From assembly GCA_002691205.1 (NCBI GenBank), contig NZHD01000114.1:84337-148336 (forward strand): a DNA stretch of 64,000 nucleotides, written 5' to 3'. Both the position numbers and the translations under genes were made by a program. Under the pieces are notes generated by a model. The model saw only the letters and a list, made by a program, of their open reading frames with translations, had not been told where the DNA came from and ran no database searches. The DNA is from Deltaproteobacteria bacterium. GTDB taxonomy: Bacteria > Myxococcota_A > UBA9160 > UBA4427. Positions 1 through 8,866 of the stretch are shown here, one piece after another. The number at the start of each line of letters is the position of its first letter. Within the stretch, counting starts at the first letter, position 1.

Positions 1-1175
1 CTGCGCGCCTGATCCAGGGCTACGCTTAAGGCGGACTCAAAATCGTCGGCTTCGATGAGTTTTCGAAAGCGCGCAGAACCCGTAACGTTGGTTCTTTCGC
101 CGATCATCTGAAAGTTGGACTCTTTGGTGATGGTCAGCGTTTCAAGTCCGCTCAAATGAGTCACGCGCTCTGGGATTTCAGGGATTTGGCGTACTGGAAC
201 CCCTCTTACGTTTTCGGCAATCGCCCGAATATGCTCCGGTGTGGTCCCGCAGCACCCCCCCACGATATTGACAAGACCGCTTTTTGCAAACTCACCGACG
301 AGTTCACCCGTCGTTTCGGCTTCTTCATCGTATTCGCCAAAAGCGTTCGGGAGGCCGGCGTTGGGATAAGCGGAAACATGACAGTCGGCGATTCGCGCGA
401 GGTCGGCCACGTAGGGTCGCATGTCGTGGGCCCCCAAGGAGCAGTTTACACCCACAGAGATGGGGTTCGCATGCGCGATGGAGTGCCAGAAGGCATCCAC
501 CGTTTGTCCCGAGAGTACGCGTCCGCTGGCATCTGTAATGGCCACAGAAATCATAAGCGGAAGGGATTGGCCAGTTTCTTCAAAGATCTCATCGATGGCC
601 ACGAGCGCGGCTTTCGCATTGAGCGTATCGAAAATCGTTTCGATCAAGAGCAGGTCGACCCCGCCATCAATCAAGCCCAAAGTGGCTTCGCGATACACAT
701 TGTACAATTCGTCAAAGGTCACGCTTCGAGCGGCAGGATCCGTGACGTCGGGTGAAATGGAGAGCGTTCGAGGGGTGGGCCCGATGGCCCCGGCCACGAA
801 TCGAGGTTGATTCGGAGTCTTTTTTGTCCATTCGTCCGCGATGCCTCGGGCGAGAAGGGCCGCTTCGCGGTTCAGTTCAAAACAAATCGATTCTAGACCG
901 TAGTCGGCTTGGGCGATTGCGTTGGAACCGAAGGTATTGGTTTCAATGATGTCGGCGCCGGCTTCTAGAAAATCGTTATGAATCTGCCGGATAGAATCGG
1001 GCTGAGTCAGAGTCAATAACTCGTTGTCGCCGGCCAGTTCTTGTGGGTGTTCATTGAACCTCAGGCCCCGAAAGTCGGCCTCCTTGAGCCCCAAGCCTTG
1101 AATCATGGTGCCCATGGCCCCGTCGAGGACAAGGATTCGTTCACTCAGCGCGGCTTCAAAACGGTCCTGGGGCAC
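1..1175 (-). CDS. metH: Methionine synthase (B12-dependent), N-terminal part, cut by the window edge
   Basis: Cobalamin-dependent methionine synthase moves a methyl group from methyl-tetrahydrofolate to homocysteine. Reading the minus strand, the first ~390 residues show the homocysteine-binding barrel: [12 protein letters not shown] near the start, [15 protein letters not shown], and the zinc-ligand motifs NCSLGA and [13 protein letters not shown]. It then enters the folate-binding domain with [17 protein letters not shown]. The C-terminal folate, cobalamin and reactivation domains lie beyond position 1. I chose the GTG at 1175-1173 because AAGGAG lies 6-7 nt upstream and it gives a normal MetH N-terminus; an upstream ATG near 1228 is in another frame and stops early. 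The gene is divergent from htpG, with a ~210 bp AT-rich spacer and no recognisable SAM, SAH or cobalamin riboswitch. The assignment is firm; the full length cannot be seen. Confidence 0.95.
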   Translation of the reverse strand, partial: MPQDRFEAALSERILVLDGAMGTMIQGLGLKEADFRGLRFNEHPQELAGDNELLTLTQPDSIRQIHNDFLEAGADIIETNTFGSNAIAQADYGLESICFELNREAALLARGIADEWTKKTPNQPRFVAGAIGPTPRTLSISPDVTDPAARSVTFDELYNVYREATLGLIDGGVDLLLIETIFDTLNAKAALVAIDEIFEETGQSLPLMISVAITDASGRVLSGQTVDAFWHSIAHANPISVGVNCSLGAHDMRPYVADLARIADCHVSAYPNAGLPNAFGEYDEEAETTGELVGEFAKSGLVNIVGGCCGTTPEHIRAIAENVRGVPVRQIPEIPERVTHLSGLETLTITKESNFQMIGERTNVTGSARFRKLIEADDFESALSVALDQAR

Positions 1176-1274
1176 AAAGAGCTCCTTGGTGTGTGCGGTT
1201 TGCTTCTCGGGAGCGAGACAATCGCATATAAATCAATATATCTCAATAATAGAATACAGTAATAAAATCAGCCA

Positions 1275-1302
1275 CTTGAAAACTATGCCCCCGGGGAAAT
1301 TA
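1275..1302 (+). promoter_or_regulatory. Possible heat-shock (sigma32-like) promoter of htpG
   Basis: A perfect CTTGAAA, matching the sigma32 -35 consensus, lies at 1275-1281, about 110 bp before htpG. It is followed by a C/G-rich block (CCCCCGGGG, 1288-1296) and an AT stretch. The C-rich block is closer to the -35 than the usual 11-16 nt, so the -10 match is poor. It is suggestive only because the downstream gene is a heat-shock chaperone. Confidence 0.3.
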
Positions 1303-1388
1303 TTCTTCTTGCTGGATGGAGTTGCCAACAGGCCCTCGGTGCAGATAAAACCTCCTTCACTTATCCATCAACTTACCGGAGCCCTTGA

Positions 1389-3308
1389 ATGCCCACCGAA
1401 ACCCGCGAGTTCCAGGCCGAAGTCAAAAAACTGCTCGACCTGATGATCCACTCCCTTTATTCAAACAAAGACGTCTTTCTTCGGGAACTCATTTCCAATG
1501 CCTCTGATGCTTTAGACCGTCGTCGTTTCGCGGGGTTGACCCAGGCAGACTTGCTACCGACTGAAGAACTAGGGATTCGACTCGTGGCCGACCCCGAAGC
1601 TCGAACTTTGTGTATCGAGGACAACGGGATCGGAATGACGCGCGATGAACTCATCGAAAACTTGGGCACCATTGCTCGATCTGGAACCCTTGAATTTCTC
1701 CGTAACCAAGAAAGCGCAAAGGGAGATTCGCCCGACCTGATTGGTCAGTTTGGCGTTGGTTTCTATGCGAGCTTTATGGTCGCGGACCGCGTCGTTGTGG
1801 AGAGCCGAAAAGCTGGCGAAGAGAAGGCTTGCACTTGGAGTACCGATGGGAGTGGAGAGTACGAACTAGAGGATTCCCAACTGGATGCTGCGGGGACTCG
1901 GATCACACTACACCTCAAGGACGTGGATATTGACGGTGGCATCAAGGACTACACGGACGAGTGGGAACTAAAGAATATCGTCAAGCGCTTTTCTGATTTT
2001 GTTTCTTACCCCGTGCGACTGACCGTAAATAAAAAAGAGGAAGAGGAAAAGGAAGGGGAAGACGAGGCTGCGGCCGCGTTGGACGATAGTCCCATCAATT
2101 CGATGAAGGCCATCTGGACTCGACCTGCCTCAGAAGTTTCGGACGAAGAGTACAAAGAGTTCTACACACACATTACCCATGATCACCAAGAGCCCTTGCT
2201 GCATCTAGCCACCGCTCTTGAGGGCACCTTTGAAGCTCGCGCCCTGCTGTATATCCCCGGCTTGGCCCCTTTTGACCTCTATCACCGCGAGATGGCTCAC
2301 CGGGGCATTCAGCTTTATGTGCGCCGAGTTTTCATTATGGAAGAGTGCAGCGATCTGATGCCTGATTATCTGCGCTTCGTGAAGGGCGTTGTGGATTCGG
2401 AGGATCTTTCGCTGAATGTGTCTCGAGAAATGCTTCAGCAGGATCGTCAGATCCAAGCAATCCGTAAGCATCTCGTGAAGAAAGTGCTTCAGTCTCTATC
2501 GGACCTTCGGAAACAAGATGAAGAGAAGTATCTAGGGTTCTGGGCTCAGTTTGGCCCGGTCTTAAAAGAAGGTCTGCTGCTTTTCGAAGAGAAGAAGGAC
2601 CGCATTCTTGACCTTGTGTATTCCGCGTCGACTCGAGATGATTCTAAGCTGACGGCTCTCGACGACTACGTAGAGCGAATGCCCGAGGACCAAGAGGCTA
2701 TTTATTACATGACGGGGACCTCTCGGGATGTTCTGGCTAGCTCTCCTCACCTTGAGGCTTTCAAGGAGAAGGGCGTTGAGGTGTTGCTTCTCACCGACCC
2801 TGTAGACGAGGTTTGGCTGCAGCAGATGCCACCCGAATACAAAGAAAAAAGGTTTCAGTCCGTCGGTAAGGGTGAAATTGACCTTCAAGACGAATCTGAG
2901 AAGGATGAGGCCGAGACGAAAGAGGAAGAAGAGGCCTTTAAAGACCTCATTCAAGCCATTGGATCGGCTGTTCAGAACGAGGTCAAAGAAGTGCGTTTAT
3001 CCAGTCGACTCAAACAGTCGCCATCGTGTCTCGTGCTTGAAGACGGAGACCTTTCTCCTCAGCTTGAGGCGATGTTGAGGCAGGCCGGCCAAGAGGTTCC
3101 AGACCACAAGCCGATTCTTGAATTGAACCCCAACCACGCAATTATGAAAAAATTGCAGGGACTCTTTGAGGCGAATGGCACAGATCCCCGAATTAGCAAC
3201 TACGCGAGCCTCTTGTTCGGGCAAGCCGTGTTGGCAGAAGGCGGGCAATTGACGGACCCTGCTGCGTTCACGCAGAAGCTCTCTGAATTGATGGCCGAGG
3301 CGATTTAA
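1389..3308 (+). CDS. htpG: Molecular chaperone HtpG (Hsp90)
   Basis: HtpG is the bacterial Hsp90, a cytosolic ATP-dependent chaperone that acts as a dimer. The 639 aa length is usual. The N-terminal GHKL ATPase domain shows RELISNASDALD, DNGIGMT, GTIARSGT and IGQFGVGFYASF; the middle domain has GVVDSEDLSLNVSREMLQ. Two acidic charged stretches stand out: KKEEEEKEGEDEAAAA near residues 216-232, where Hsp90 proteins carry a variable linker, and DEAETKEEEEAF near residue 505. The ATG at 1389 is preceded by CGGAG at about 8 nt. The gene stands alone, divergent from metH, with a possible heat-shock -35 element upstream. The assignment is clear. Confidence 0.98.
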   Translation: MPTETREFQAEVKKLLDLMIHSLYSNKDVFLRELISNASDALDRRRFAGLTQADLLPTEELGIRLVADPEARTLCIEDNGIGMTRDELIENLGTIARSGTLEFLRNQESAKGDSPDLIGQFGVGFYASFMVADRVVVESRKAGEEKACTWSTDGSGEYELEDSQLDAAGTRITLHLKDVDIDGGIKDYTDEWELKNIVKRFSDFVSYPVRLTVNKKEEEEKEGEDEAAAALDDSPINSMKAIWTRPASEVSDEEYKEFYTHITHDHQEPLLHLATALEGTFEARALLYIPGLAPFDLYHREMAHRGIQLYVRRVFIMEECSDLMPDYLRFVKGVVDSEDLSLNVSREMLQQDRQIQAIRKHLVKKVLQSLSDLRKQDEEKYLGFWAQFGPVLKEGLLLFEEKKDRILDLVYSASTRDDSKLTALDDYVERMPEDQEAIYYMTGTSRDVLASSPHLEAFKEKGVEVLLLTDPVDEVWLQQMPPEYKEKRFQSVGKGEIDLQDESEKDEAETKEEEEAFKDLIQAIGSAVQNEVKEVRLSSRLKQSPSCLVLEDGDLSPQLEAMLRQAGQEVPDHKPILELNPNHAIMKKLQGLFEANGTDPRISNYASLLFGQAVLAEGGQLTDPAAFTQKLSELMAEAI

Positions 3309-3639
3309 GGTCAGCTCACCAAGATAAGCGACTCTCTGATAGGGAGCGCACGGCCCTTCGGGTTCTGAGATCAGCCTGACTCGACTCATGCATCTTGAGG
3401 CGCGAAGGGGAGTGTGCCTAAGCCTTCGCTCACATCATTTTGCATGTGTTTGGGCAGCCCGTTGCCTTGGACTTTAAACCTCAGAGAGCTGACGGATTTG
3501 TCTGTCCCTCGAAAGGCCACTGCCCCATCTTATCAAGGAGTGAAAATTCAGTTCGGTGGTGAGAGGGATAGAGATGTAATGTAGGGTCAGGCCTTGGTGA
3601 GTCGTCATATCCGCTTTTCAATTATAGTGGGCAGTGTGA
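3309..3639. other. Intergenic region between htpG and the SGNH hydrolase gene
   Basis: About 330 bp with no convincing coding frame, RNA gene or mobile-element remnant. A weak short hairpin (GGCCC-TTC-GGGTT, around 3351-3363) lies shortly after htpG but has no T tract, so I do not call it a terminator. The promoter of the SGNH gene is presumably here but no clear -35/-10 pair can be defended. Confidence 0.5.
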
Positions 3640-4824
3640 GTGAATCGTGGCTTGAGGAAAAAATTGGGTATCTCAAAGAGTCAGTGTGAAGAGCGAAGTA
3701 GGTCGTGGCGCCCAGCCGCACTCCGTACCGCACTTGTTTTGATCAGTATTTCTTTTTGCTGGCTTGCGGGTGAACTTTTCGTTCGGAATCTCTATGAGGG
3801 TAAGTATGCCCAGCGCCCCTTTTTCTTCAAATCGGATAGCAATCTTGGTTGGGCTCCTAACGAAGATCTTGATCACACTTTCTACGGAAGTGATTTCCAG
3901 ATGTCGATTAAGACGGACGCTGATGGCTATCGGATCGGTTCTTTAGACGATTGGCGTCAGGCTGAAGATCTGATCGTCGTGAGTGGCGATTCCTATACCT
4001 TTGGGTGGGGAGTTTCGAATGAAGAAACTCTTGTCGATCAACTTGATCGCTTGATCAATGAGAACGATGGGGAAAGGCGTGTCGTAAACCTCGGTGTTGG
4101 CGGTTATGGCACGAGTCAGTCGGCCATACGTCTTAGGGAGTTCTGGCGCGGACACGGAGACAAGGTGAGCGTCGTCTTTTTTCTTCATAGCCACAACGAC
4201 TATGCAGAAAATGTTCATTTTGCCTCGATTCAATCAGGCCGTCGCAAGTACAGGGAGCGTTCTCCGAATGGTTCGGCAAGTCACCTGTATAACTTTTTGT
4301 CTCGCGCCGTTGAGAACGTATTGCGTAGTTTGACGAGCATAGAAAATGACGAGATCCGACCTAGCCCGGATATTCTCTTTAACGTAGAAACGATAAAGGT
4401 GGAGCTTGAACCCGGTGAGATAGAAGTGGGCTCTCTACGCGTGAACAGCTCGCAGCTCTTCGACGAGCGGCAACATCAGTCCCTGACTCAGGAACGAAAG
4501 AGTTTGACCGCATTGCAGTCAGAACTTATGAAATTGAGTTTGGCTGAAATTCATACCCGAGCGGAGGGGGGCGCTGCCGTGGTGATGCATGCGGTGATTC
4601 ATTCCTCTCCGGATTGGTATGTCGATGAAGTCGAAGAATTCGTAAATATGGAACGTATCACGCGTCCTCAGCAGGCGATTGAATTCGTTGGGCGCGTCCC
4701 CGCGAGAGACGAATTCCAGGGACAATTGGAAAATTCTCATAGTGGAAGTCACTTCACCCCTGAACTCAACGCTTTCTACGCCCAATTTATGAACCAGGCT
4801 CTAGCTTCTCTCTCGCTTGAGTAG
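3640..4824 (+). CDS. Membrane-anchored SGNH/GDSL-type hydrolase
   Basis: SGNH-fold hydrolases deacylate or deacetylate lipids, glycans and esters; the substrate here is unknown. The 394 aa product has one hydrophobic segment near residues 28-46 (ALVLISISFCWLAGELFV), so it is probably anchored in the inner membrane with the enzyme domain outside. Block I is SGDSYTFGWG with the nucleophile serine, block II is NLGVGGYGTSQ, and block III has the Asn in HSHNDY. Block V near the C-terminus reads HSGSHFTPE, so Ser sits where the DxxH motif usually has Asp. The GTG at 3640 is the assumed start; no strong ribosome site is visible. It stands alone between htpG and the mla operon. A second protein of this class lies at 36.6 kb with the same replacement. 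Confidence 0.8.
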   Translation: MNRGLRKKLGISKSQCEERSRSWRPAALRTALVLISISFCWLAGELFVRNLYEGKYAQRPFFFKSDSNLGWAPNEDLDHTFYGSDFQMSIKTDADGYRIGSLDDWRQAEDLIVVSGDSYTFGWGVSNEETLVDQLDRLINENDGERRVVNLGVGGYGTSQSAIRLREFWRGHGDKVSVVFFLHSHNDYAENVHFASIQSGRRKYRERSPNGSASHLYNFLSRAVENVLRSLTSIENDEIRPSPDILFNVETIKVELEPGEIEVGSLRVNSSQLFDERQHQSLTQERKSLTALQSELMKLSLAEIHTRAEGGAAVVMHAVIHSSPDWYVDEVEEFVNMERITRPQQAIEFVGRVPARDEFQGQLENSHSGSHFTPELNAFYAQFMNQALASLSLE

Positions 4825-5068
4825 CTAGGTGAGGGCGCCTCCCCTTGTTCGAAAAACATGTTTGTGGCGCTTATCGTGGAACCGGAATTTTAGATGCCTC
4901 TTTACTTGAGGTAGTCTCGACTTCACCGACGTGCTGGTGAGATTCGTTGATTTTGCGGGTGGACGCTTCGAAATCGTCTACACGACCACGGGGGATTGCT
5001 AAGCTCCGTTCAACGATTTTAAGTCAGGGCGAACGGTTAAGGTGGATACCTCGAAGGGTGGAGATGAA

Positions 5069-5875
5069 ATGAGCGCAGAGGGTCTAAGTTTGTCGGACCA
5101 GCATTCGTCTCATGTGGAGATTGAGGGCGTCGCCTTGCGCTTTGGAGACCGTCCCGTCTTTTCGGATTTGCATTGTTCTTTTCCGCGGGGAAAGATTACG
5201 GTCATCATGGGACCGAGTGGGACTGGCAAGAGCACTCTTTTGCGGATGATCGGTGGTCTTCAGAAGCCGGATCAAGGCTGCGTTCGAGTGGCTGGTCAAG
5301 AAATCGTGGGTCTTTCTGAATTGGAACTAGGCCGTATGCGGAAGCAGTTGGGTATGCTTTTTCAAAACGGCGCTCTCTTAGATTCAATGAGTATTTTTGA
5401 AAACGTGGCCTTGCCTCTTCGCGAGCACGGAAGGCAAGGTGAAGACGAAATTCGTCTCCATGTGCGAGCCGGTTTAGAAGCCGTGGGGCTTCCCGATGTG
5501 GACGACCTTTTACCCGGTGAACTTTCCGGTGGCATGTTACGGCGTGCGGCCCTTGCCCGTGCGATCGTGAGTGAGCCTGCAGTCGTTCTTTGCGATGAAC
5601 CTTTCTCTGGCCTTGACCCACCCAACGTGTCTCGAATTGAATCGCTTTTGCGGGATCTGAATCGTAATTTGGGACTCACCTTGATTGTGACGTCTCATCA
5701 CATGGCCTCTAGCCTGAGAATGGCTGATCAAGTTCTCCTGTTGCAGGAAGGGCATTCGATTTCAGGAAGCCCCCAAGAGCTGGCTGAGAGCAGAGACTCC
5801 GCCATTGTTGATTTTATGGGTGAAGATGGAGCCGAGTACCTCTCTCATCATGTGTCGGTCAAGGAGGGCCATTAG
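5069..5875 (+). CDS. mlaF: Mla phospholipid transporter ATP-binding protein
   Basis: MlaF is the cytosolic ATPase of the inner-membrane MlaFEDB complex, which maintains outer-membrane lipid asymmetry. The 268 aa protein has Walker A GPSGTGKSTLLR, a Q-loop in MLFQNGALLDSMSIFENVALPL (read as two parts: MLFQNGALLD and SMSIFENVALPL), the signature LSGGMLRRAALARA and Walker B VVLCDEPFSGLDPP. The signature and the text after the Q-loop are typical of MlaF rather than of a general importer. I chose the ATG at 5069, with GGAG 5 nt upstream, over an in-frame GTG at 5042. It is the first gene of a five-gene operon; mlaE starts 3 bp after its stop. The assignment is firm. Confidence 0.95.
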   Translation: MSAEGLSLSDQHSSHVEIEGVALRFGDRPVFSDLHCSFPRGKITVIMGPSGTGKSTLLRMIGGLQKPDQGCVRVAGQEIVGLSELELGRMRKQLGMLFQNGALLDSMSIFENVALPLREHGRQGEDEIRLHVRAGLEAVGLPDVDDLLPGELSGGMLRRAALARAIVSEPAVVLCDEPFSGLDPPNVSRIESLLRDLNRNLGLTLIVTSHHMASSLRMADQVLLLQEGHSISGSPQELAESRDSAIVDFMGEDGAEYLSHHVSVKEGH

Positions 5876-5878
5876 GCG

Positions 5879-6655
5879 ATGAAGGGTGTTCTGAGCCGCC
5901 TTGGCGCATGGGTGACCGGGGGAGTAGTGGGGCTAGGCCAGACCGTGAATTTCGGTGCCTCGGTGCTTCGGAGCGCTTTTGTGTCTCCATTGCGCGGGAG
6001 GCAGATCGTGGCTGCGATCTACGATTCAGGTGTGCTTTCCCTGGCCCTTCTTTGCGCGTCGGGCGCAACCGTGGGTTTTGTTCTGGGACTTCAGCTCTAT
6101 TACACCCTTTCTCGATTCGGTGCGGAGTCTTCGTTAGGCACCGCGGTGGGCCTAGCCCTGATTCGTGAACTGGGGCCGGTCTTGACAGGCCTATTGGTCA
6201 CGGGGCGAGCCGGTTCCGCGACCTGCGCTGAGATTGGGTCGATGAAGGCGACGGACCAACTGGATGGTTTGCGGATGATGGCGATTGATCCCATTCACTT
6301 CGTCGTCATGCCTCGCGCTTTGGGTATTATCATCGTTATGCCTTTGCTTTCGGCTCTTTTTGTGATCTTTGGAATTGGTGGAGCCTACTTGATTGGTGTC
6401 GAACTCTTGGGCCTCGATGGCGGTAGCTATATCTCTGGATTGGAGAGTGCTGTCGCTTTTCGGGAAGATGTTCTCCAGAGCATCGTCAAGTCTTTGATTT
6501 TCGGAGTCTTGCTGGCTCTGATTTCGACCTATCGTGGTTACGCATGTGCACCGAATGCGGTGGGAGTGAGTCGGGCGACCACCTCGACCGTGGTGACTAC
6601 CTCTGTCTGTATTCTTTTGGCTGATTTCGTATTGACGTCTCTTTGGGGTGTCTAG
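5879..6655 (+). CDS. mlaE: Mla phospholipid transporter permease
   Basis: MlaE is the integral-membrane permease that pairs with MlaF and MlaD. The 258 aa length is normal. The sequence has an N-terminal amphipathic part and about five hydrophobic segments. It carries the conserved MlaE stretch LIRELGPVLTGLLVTGRAGS followed by AEIGSMKATDQLDGLRMM, which forms the coupling region to the ATPase. The start ATG at 5879 is 3 bp after the mlaF stop, so the two are almost certainly co-translated. An AGGAGG overlaps its own stop codon and serves mlaD. Confidence 0.96.
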   Translation: MKGVLSRLGAWVTGGVVGLGQTVNFGASVLRSAFVSPLRGRQIVAAIYDSGVLSLALLCASGATVGFVLGLQLYYTLSRFGAESSLGTAVGLALIRELGPVLTGLLVTGRAGSATCAEIGSMKATDQLDGLRMMAIDPIHFVVMPRALGIIIVMPLLSALFVIFGIGGAYLIGVELLGLDGGSYISGLESAVAFREDVLQSIVKSLIFGVLLALISTYRGYACAPNAVGVSRATTSTVVTTSVCILLADFVLTSLWGV

Positions 6656-6669
6656 GAGGAAAAGAGCGC

Positions 6670-7122
6670 ATGTCGTCATCCGGTACGCGTGACCTCGCTG
6701 TTGGAATTTTTGTGGTGATTGGCTTGATGGCTTTGGCCTTTCTGTCGGTACAGGTGGGAGGGCTCTCGCTTGGACGCCAGGGAGGGCTCGTGCTTTTTGC
6801 GACCTTTGATGATATTGGAGGGCTTTCGAATCGATCGCCGATTCGCATTGGTGGGGTCCGAGTCGGCCGGGTGACTGAGATCGAGTTGGATGCCAATCTA
6901 CGCCCTCGGGTGCAGTTGGATCTTTCGCCGGATTTAGAGCTGACGATTGACACCATGGCCGCCATTCGAACTTCTGGCCTCCTAGGCGATCAGTTCATCG
7001 CCCTTGAGCCGGGTGCTGAAGATGAGATGTTAGTTTCAGGCGAAGATGTGGTCTTTACAGAGAGCGCTACCAATTTAGATAAGTTAATCGGTGCCGTGGT
7101 TCACGGAGGTGGCAACGATTGA
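6670..7122 (+). CDS. mlaD: Mla transporter MCE-domain protein
   Basis: MlaD is anchored by one N-terminal membrane helix and forms a periplasmic hexameric ring of MCE domains that passes lipids between MlaC and MlaE. The 150 aa protein has a single TM segment (residues ~8-28, LAVGIFVVIGLMALAFLSV), then one MCE domain with FDDIGGLSNRSPIRIGGVRV and TSGLLGDQFIALEPG. I chose ATG 6670, with AGGAGG about 9-10 nt upstream, over a GTG at 6643 inside mlaE. Its stop overlaps the TTG start of mlaA. Length and domain layout match MlaD rather than the longer PqiB/YebT proteins. Confidence 0.94.
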   Translation: MSSSGTRDLAVGIFVVIGLMALAFLSVQVGGLSLGRQGGLVLFATFDDIGGLSNRSPIRIGGVRVGRVTEIELDANLRPRVQLDLSPDLELTIDTMAAIRTSGLLGDQFIALEPGAEDEMLVSGEDVVFTESATNLDKLIGAVVHGGGND

Positions 7123-8090
7123 GGGGCGAGACTCGTAGTATGCGGTGGACTTCGTGGAGAGGATTCCGAGTCTCGTTGATTTCGGGAAGGAAGATTCTCT
7201 TCCTTTCTTTGATGATGACTTTTCTCATGCCTTTCGCTCAATCGGGAGCCGACCCAGTCGGGGCAGGGGTGAGCGGAACGGCCTCCGTGAGTGAGGTTTC
7301 GGAGCCATCGAAGTCGAATGGCGACCCTTTAGAAAAGATGAACCGAGGTATCTTCTGGCTCAATGAGAAGGGAGACATCTACCTTGTAGCGCCAGCGGCC
7401 CGAGTTTGGAGATGGGTGACGCCCAGTTTTGTGAGAACCGCCGTTGTGAATGTGAATCGCTTAATTTTGATGCCTGCGATTTTTGGGAACGATATTTTTC
7501 AGTTGAAATTTGACAAAGCCGGTGAAGATTTTCTTCGTGTAGTGTTTAATGCAAGCTTTGGCTTGGGAGGCTTGATCGATGTAGCCACTATGGTCGATAT
7601 CCCCCAAAATGATGAGGACTTCGGGCAGACACTCGGATACTGGGGAGTGCCTCACGGTCCTTACCTCATGTTGCCGTTGTTCGGCCCGGCCACGGTTCGC
7701 GATGGCGTAGGCCGGGTCGTTGACAGCGGCGCCACTTTTTACTTCACGCTTTTGCCCATATGGGGAACGTTCATCATTCGTGGAGTGGATCTTCTGAATC
7801 TTCGTTCTCGGTATCTTGAGGAAGTAGACGAAAGCCGGCGTGATGCCTTCGACTACTATGTCTTTATGCGTGAAGCCTACATGCAAAATCGAGATGCCAA
7901 GGTGGCTCGGGCTCGAGGAGAAGATTATCAGCGAGCCGCGGACGATGACCTCTATTACTTTGATGATGAAGAGCTCGAAATCGAAGAATATAACGACCAA
8001 GTTGAGCGTAAATTACAAAGAGAGCAGGAAAAGAAAAAGCAAGACAACGAAGCGTCCACTCAAAAAGACGCAGGAGAGGTGAAACAGTGA
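7119..8090 (+). CDS. mlaA: MlaA (VacJ) family protein without a lipobox
   Basis: MlaA is normally an outer-membrane lipoprotein that removes mislocalised phospholipid and hands it to MlaC. This 323 aa protein has the family core DPLEKMNRGIFWLNEKGD, the segment ASFGLGGLIDVATM, and DEDFGQTLGYWGVPHGPYL. The N-terminus carries a hydrophobic signal segment (ILFLSLMMTFLMPFAQSGA) but no lipobox cysteine; I find no Cys anywhere in the protein. It may therefore be a signal-peptidase I product or stay anchored. The C-terminal ~60 residues are highly charged and probably disordered. I take the TTG at 7119, which overlaps the mlaD stop and has GGAGGT 8 nt upstream; an ATG at 7140 is the alternative. It sits inside the mla operon, unlike in E. 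coli. Confidence 0.9.
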   Translation: MRGETRSMRWTSWRGFRVSLISGRKILFLSLMMTFLMPFAQSGADPVGAGVSGTASVSEVSEPSKSNGDPLEKMNRGIFWLNEKGDIYLVAPAARVWRWVTPSFVRTAVVNVNRLILMPAIFGNDIFQLKFDKAGEDFLRVVFNASFGLGGLIDVATMVDIPQNDEDFGQTLGYWGVPHGPYLMLPLFGPATVRDGVGRVVDSGATFYFTLLPIWGTFIIRGVDLLNLRSRYLEEVDESRRDAFDYYVFMREAYMQNRDAKVARARGEDYQRAADDDLYYFDDEELEIEEYNDQVERKLQREQEKKKQDNEASTQKDAGEVKQ

Positions 8091-8773
8091 GGTTCGGCCT
8101 CAGCGGGAGTCGTTCGGTGTATTTTTTCCCAAAGTCAAAAGTGAGCTTTCTCATATTGGCAGCCTTGAGTGTTGTGCTCCTCTCGGCATCGAGTGCCAGC
8201 TCTGAGATTGATGATCCAGAGGCCTATATGGCTCCGCCCCGTGCGGTTGCCCAGGAAACGCTCGATCGAGTGATCTCGGTGCTCTCCCAGCAGGATGTGC
8301 CCAGTCGGGTGCGCGTTTCTGAAATTGAGCAGATTGTATTTGAAGTCTTTGACTTTGCGACGATGAGTAAATTGGTGTTGGCTCGCAATTGGAAGAAGTT
8401 TGATCGTCAGCAGCAAAAAGAATTCGTAAAGGAATTCAAGCTCTATCTTTCTCGTACGTACGGTGGGCGTTTAGATCGGTATAGGCAGACTGCCATCGAA
8501 GTATATGGGTCGAGGATTGAGCCGCGCGGCGATGTTACGGTTCTTTCGAGAGTGCAGGGTGGTGAATTTGACGGAATTGAGATGAATTACCGCATGCGTG
8601 AACGTACGGGACAATGGAAGGTGATTGATATCATCGTGGAAGGGGTCAGTCTCGTGTCTAATTTCCGTTCTCAATTCGGAGAAGTGATCAATCGCGGTGG
8701 TCCCGAGAAGCTCTTCGAAAAGATGGAAGAGAAAAACGCCGAGCAGAGGCTCATTATCCCCGAGGTAGATTAG
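8087..8773 (+). CDS. mlaC: MlaC/Ttg2D periplasmic phospholipid-binding protein
   Basis: MlaC carries phospholipid across the periplasm between MlaA and the MlaFED complex. The 228 aa product has an N-terminal signal peptide (SFLILAALSVVLLSASSASS) and the Tol-Tol-Ttg2 fold: IEQIVFEVFDFATMSKLVL, FVKEFKLYLSRTYG, and WKVIDIIVEGVSLVSNFRSQF. The GTG at 8087 overlaps the mlaA stop as GTGA and has AGGAG upstream, so translation is coupled. It is the last gene of the operon; no MlaB-like STAS protein follows. A short hairpin overlaps its stop codon. Confidence 0.94.
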   Translation: MRFGLSGSRSVYFFPKSKVSFLILAALSVVLLSASSASSEIDDPEAYMAPPRAVAQETLDRVISVLSQQDVPSRVRVSEIEQIVFEVFDFATMSKLVLARNWKKFDRQQQKEFVKEFKLYLSRTYGGRLDRYRQTAIEVYGSRIEPRGDVTVLSRVQGGEFDGIEMNYRMRERTGQWKVIDIIVEGVSLVSNFRSQFGEVINRGGPEKLFEKMEEKNAEQRLIIPEVD

Positions 8774-8785
8774 GCGGGAGCCTAA
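8770..8785. terminator. Short hairpin at the end of the mla operon
   Basis: TTAGGC (8770-8775) and GCCTAA (8780-8785) form a perfect 6 bp stem with a GGGA loop right at the mlaC stop codon. No T tract follows, so intrinsic termination is only possible, not shown. Confidence 0.3.
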
Positions 8786-8866
8786 CACTTGATGTCAAGG
8801 CGCCAGAGTTCGGCTGAAGCAGCACCTGGCCGAATGCAATGTGGGTAAGTCACTCGAGGAATGGGC

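Noticed and set aside
1176..1388. Possible SAM/SAH/cobalamin riboswitch before metH
   Set aside because: The spacer is AT-rich with no recognisable riboswitch core; the leader of metH between promoter and GTG appears too short.
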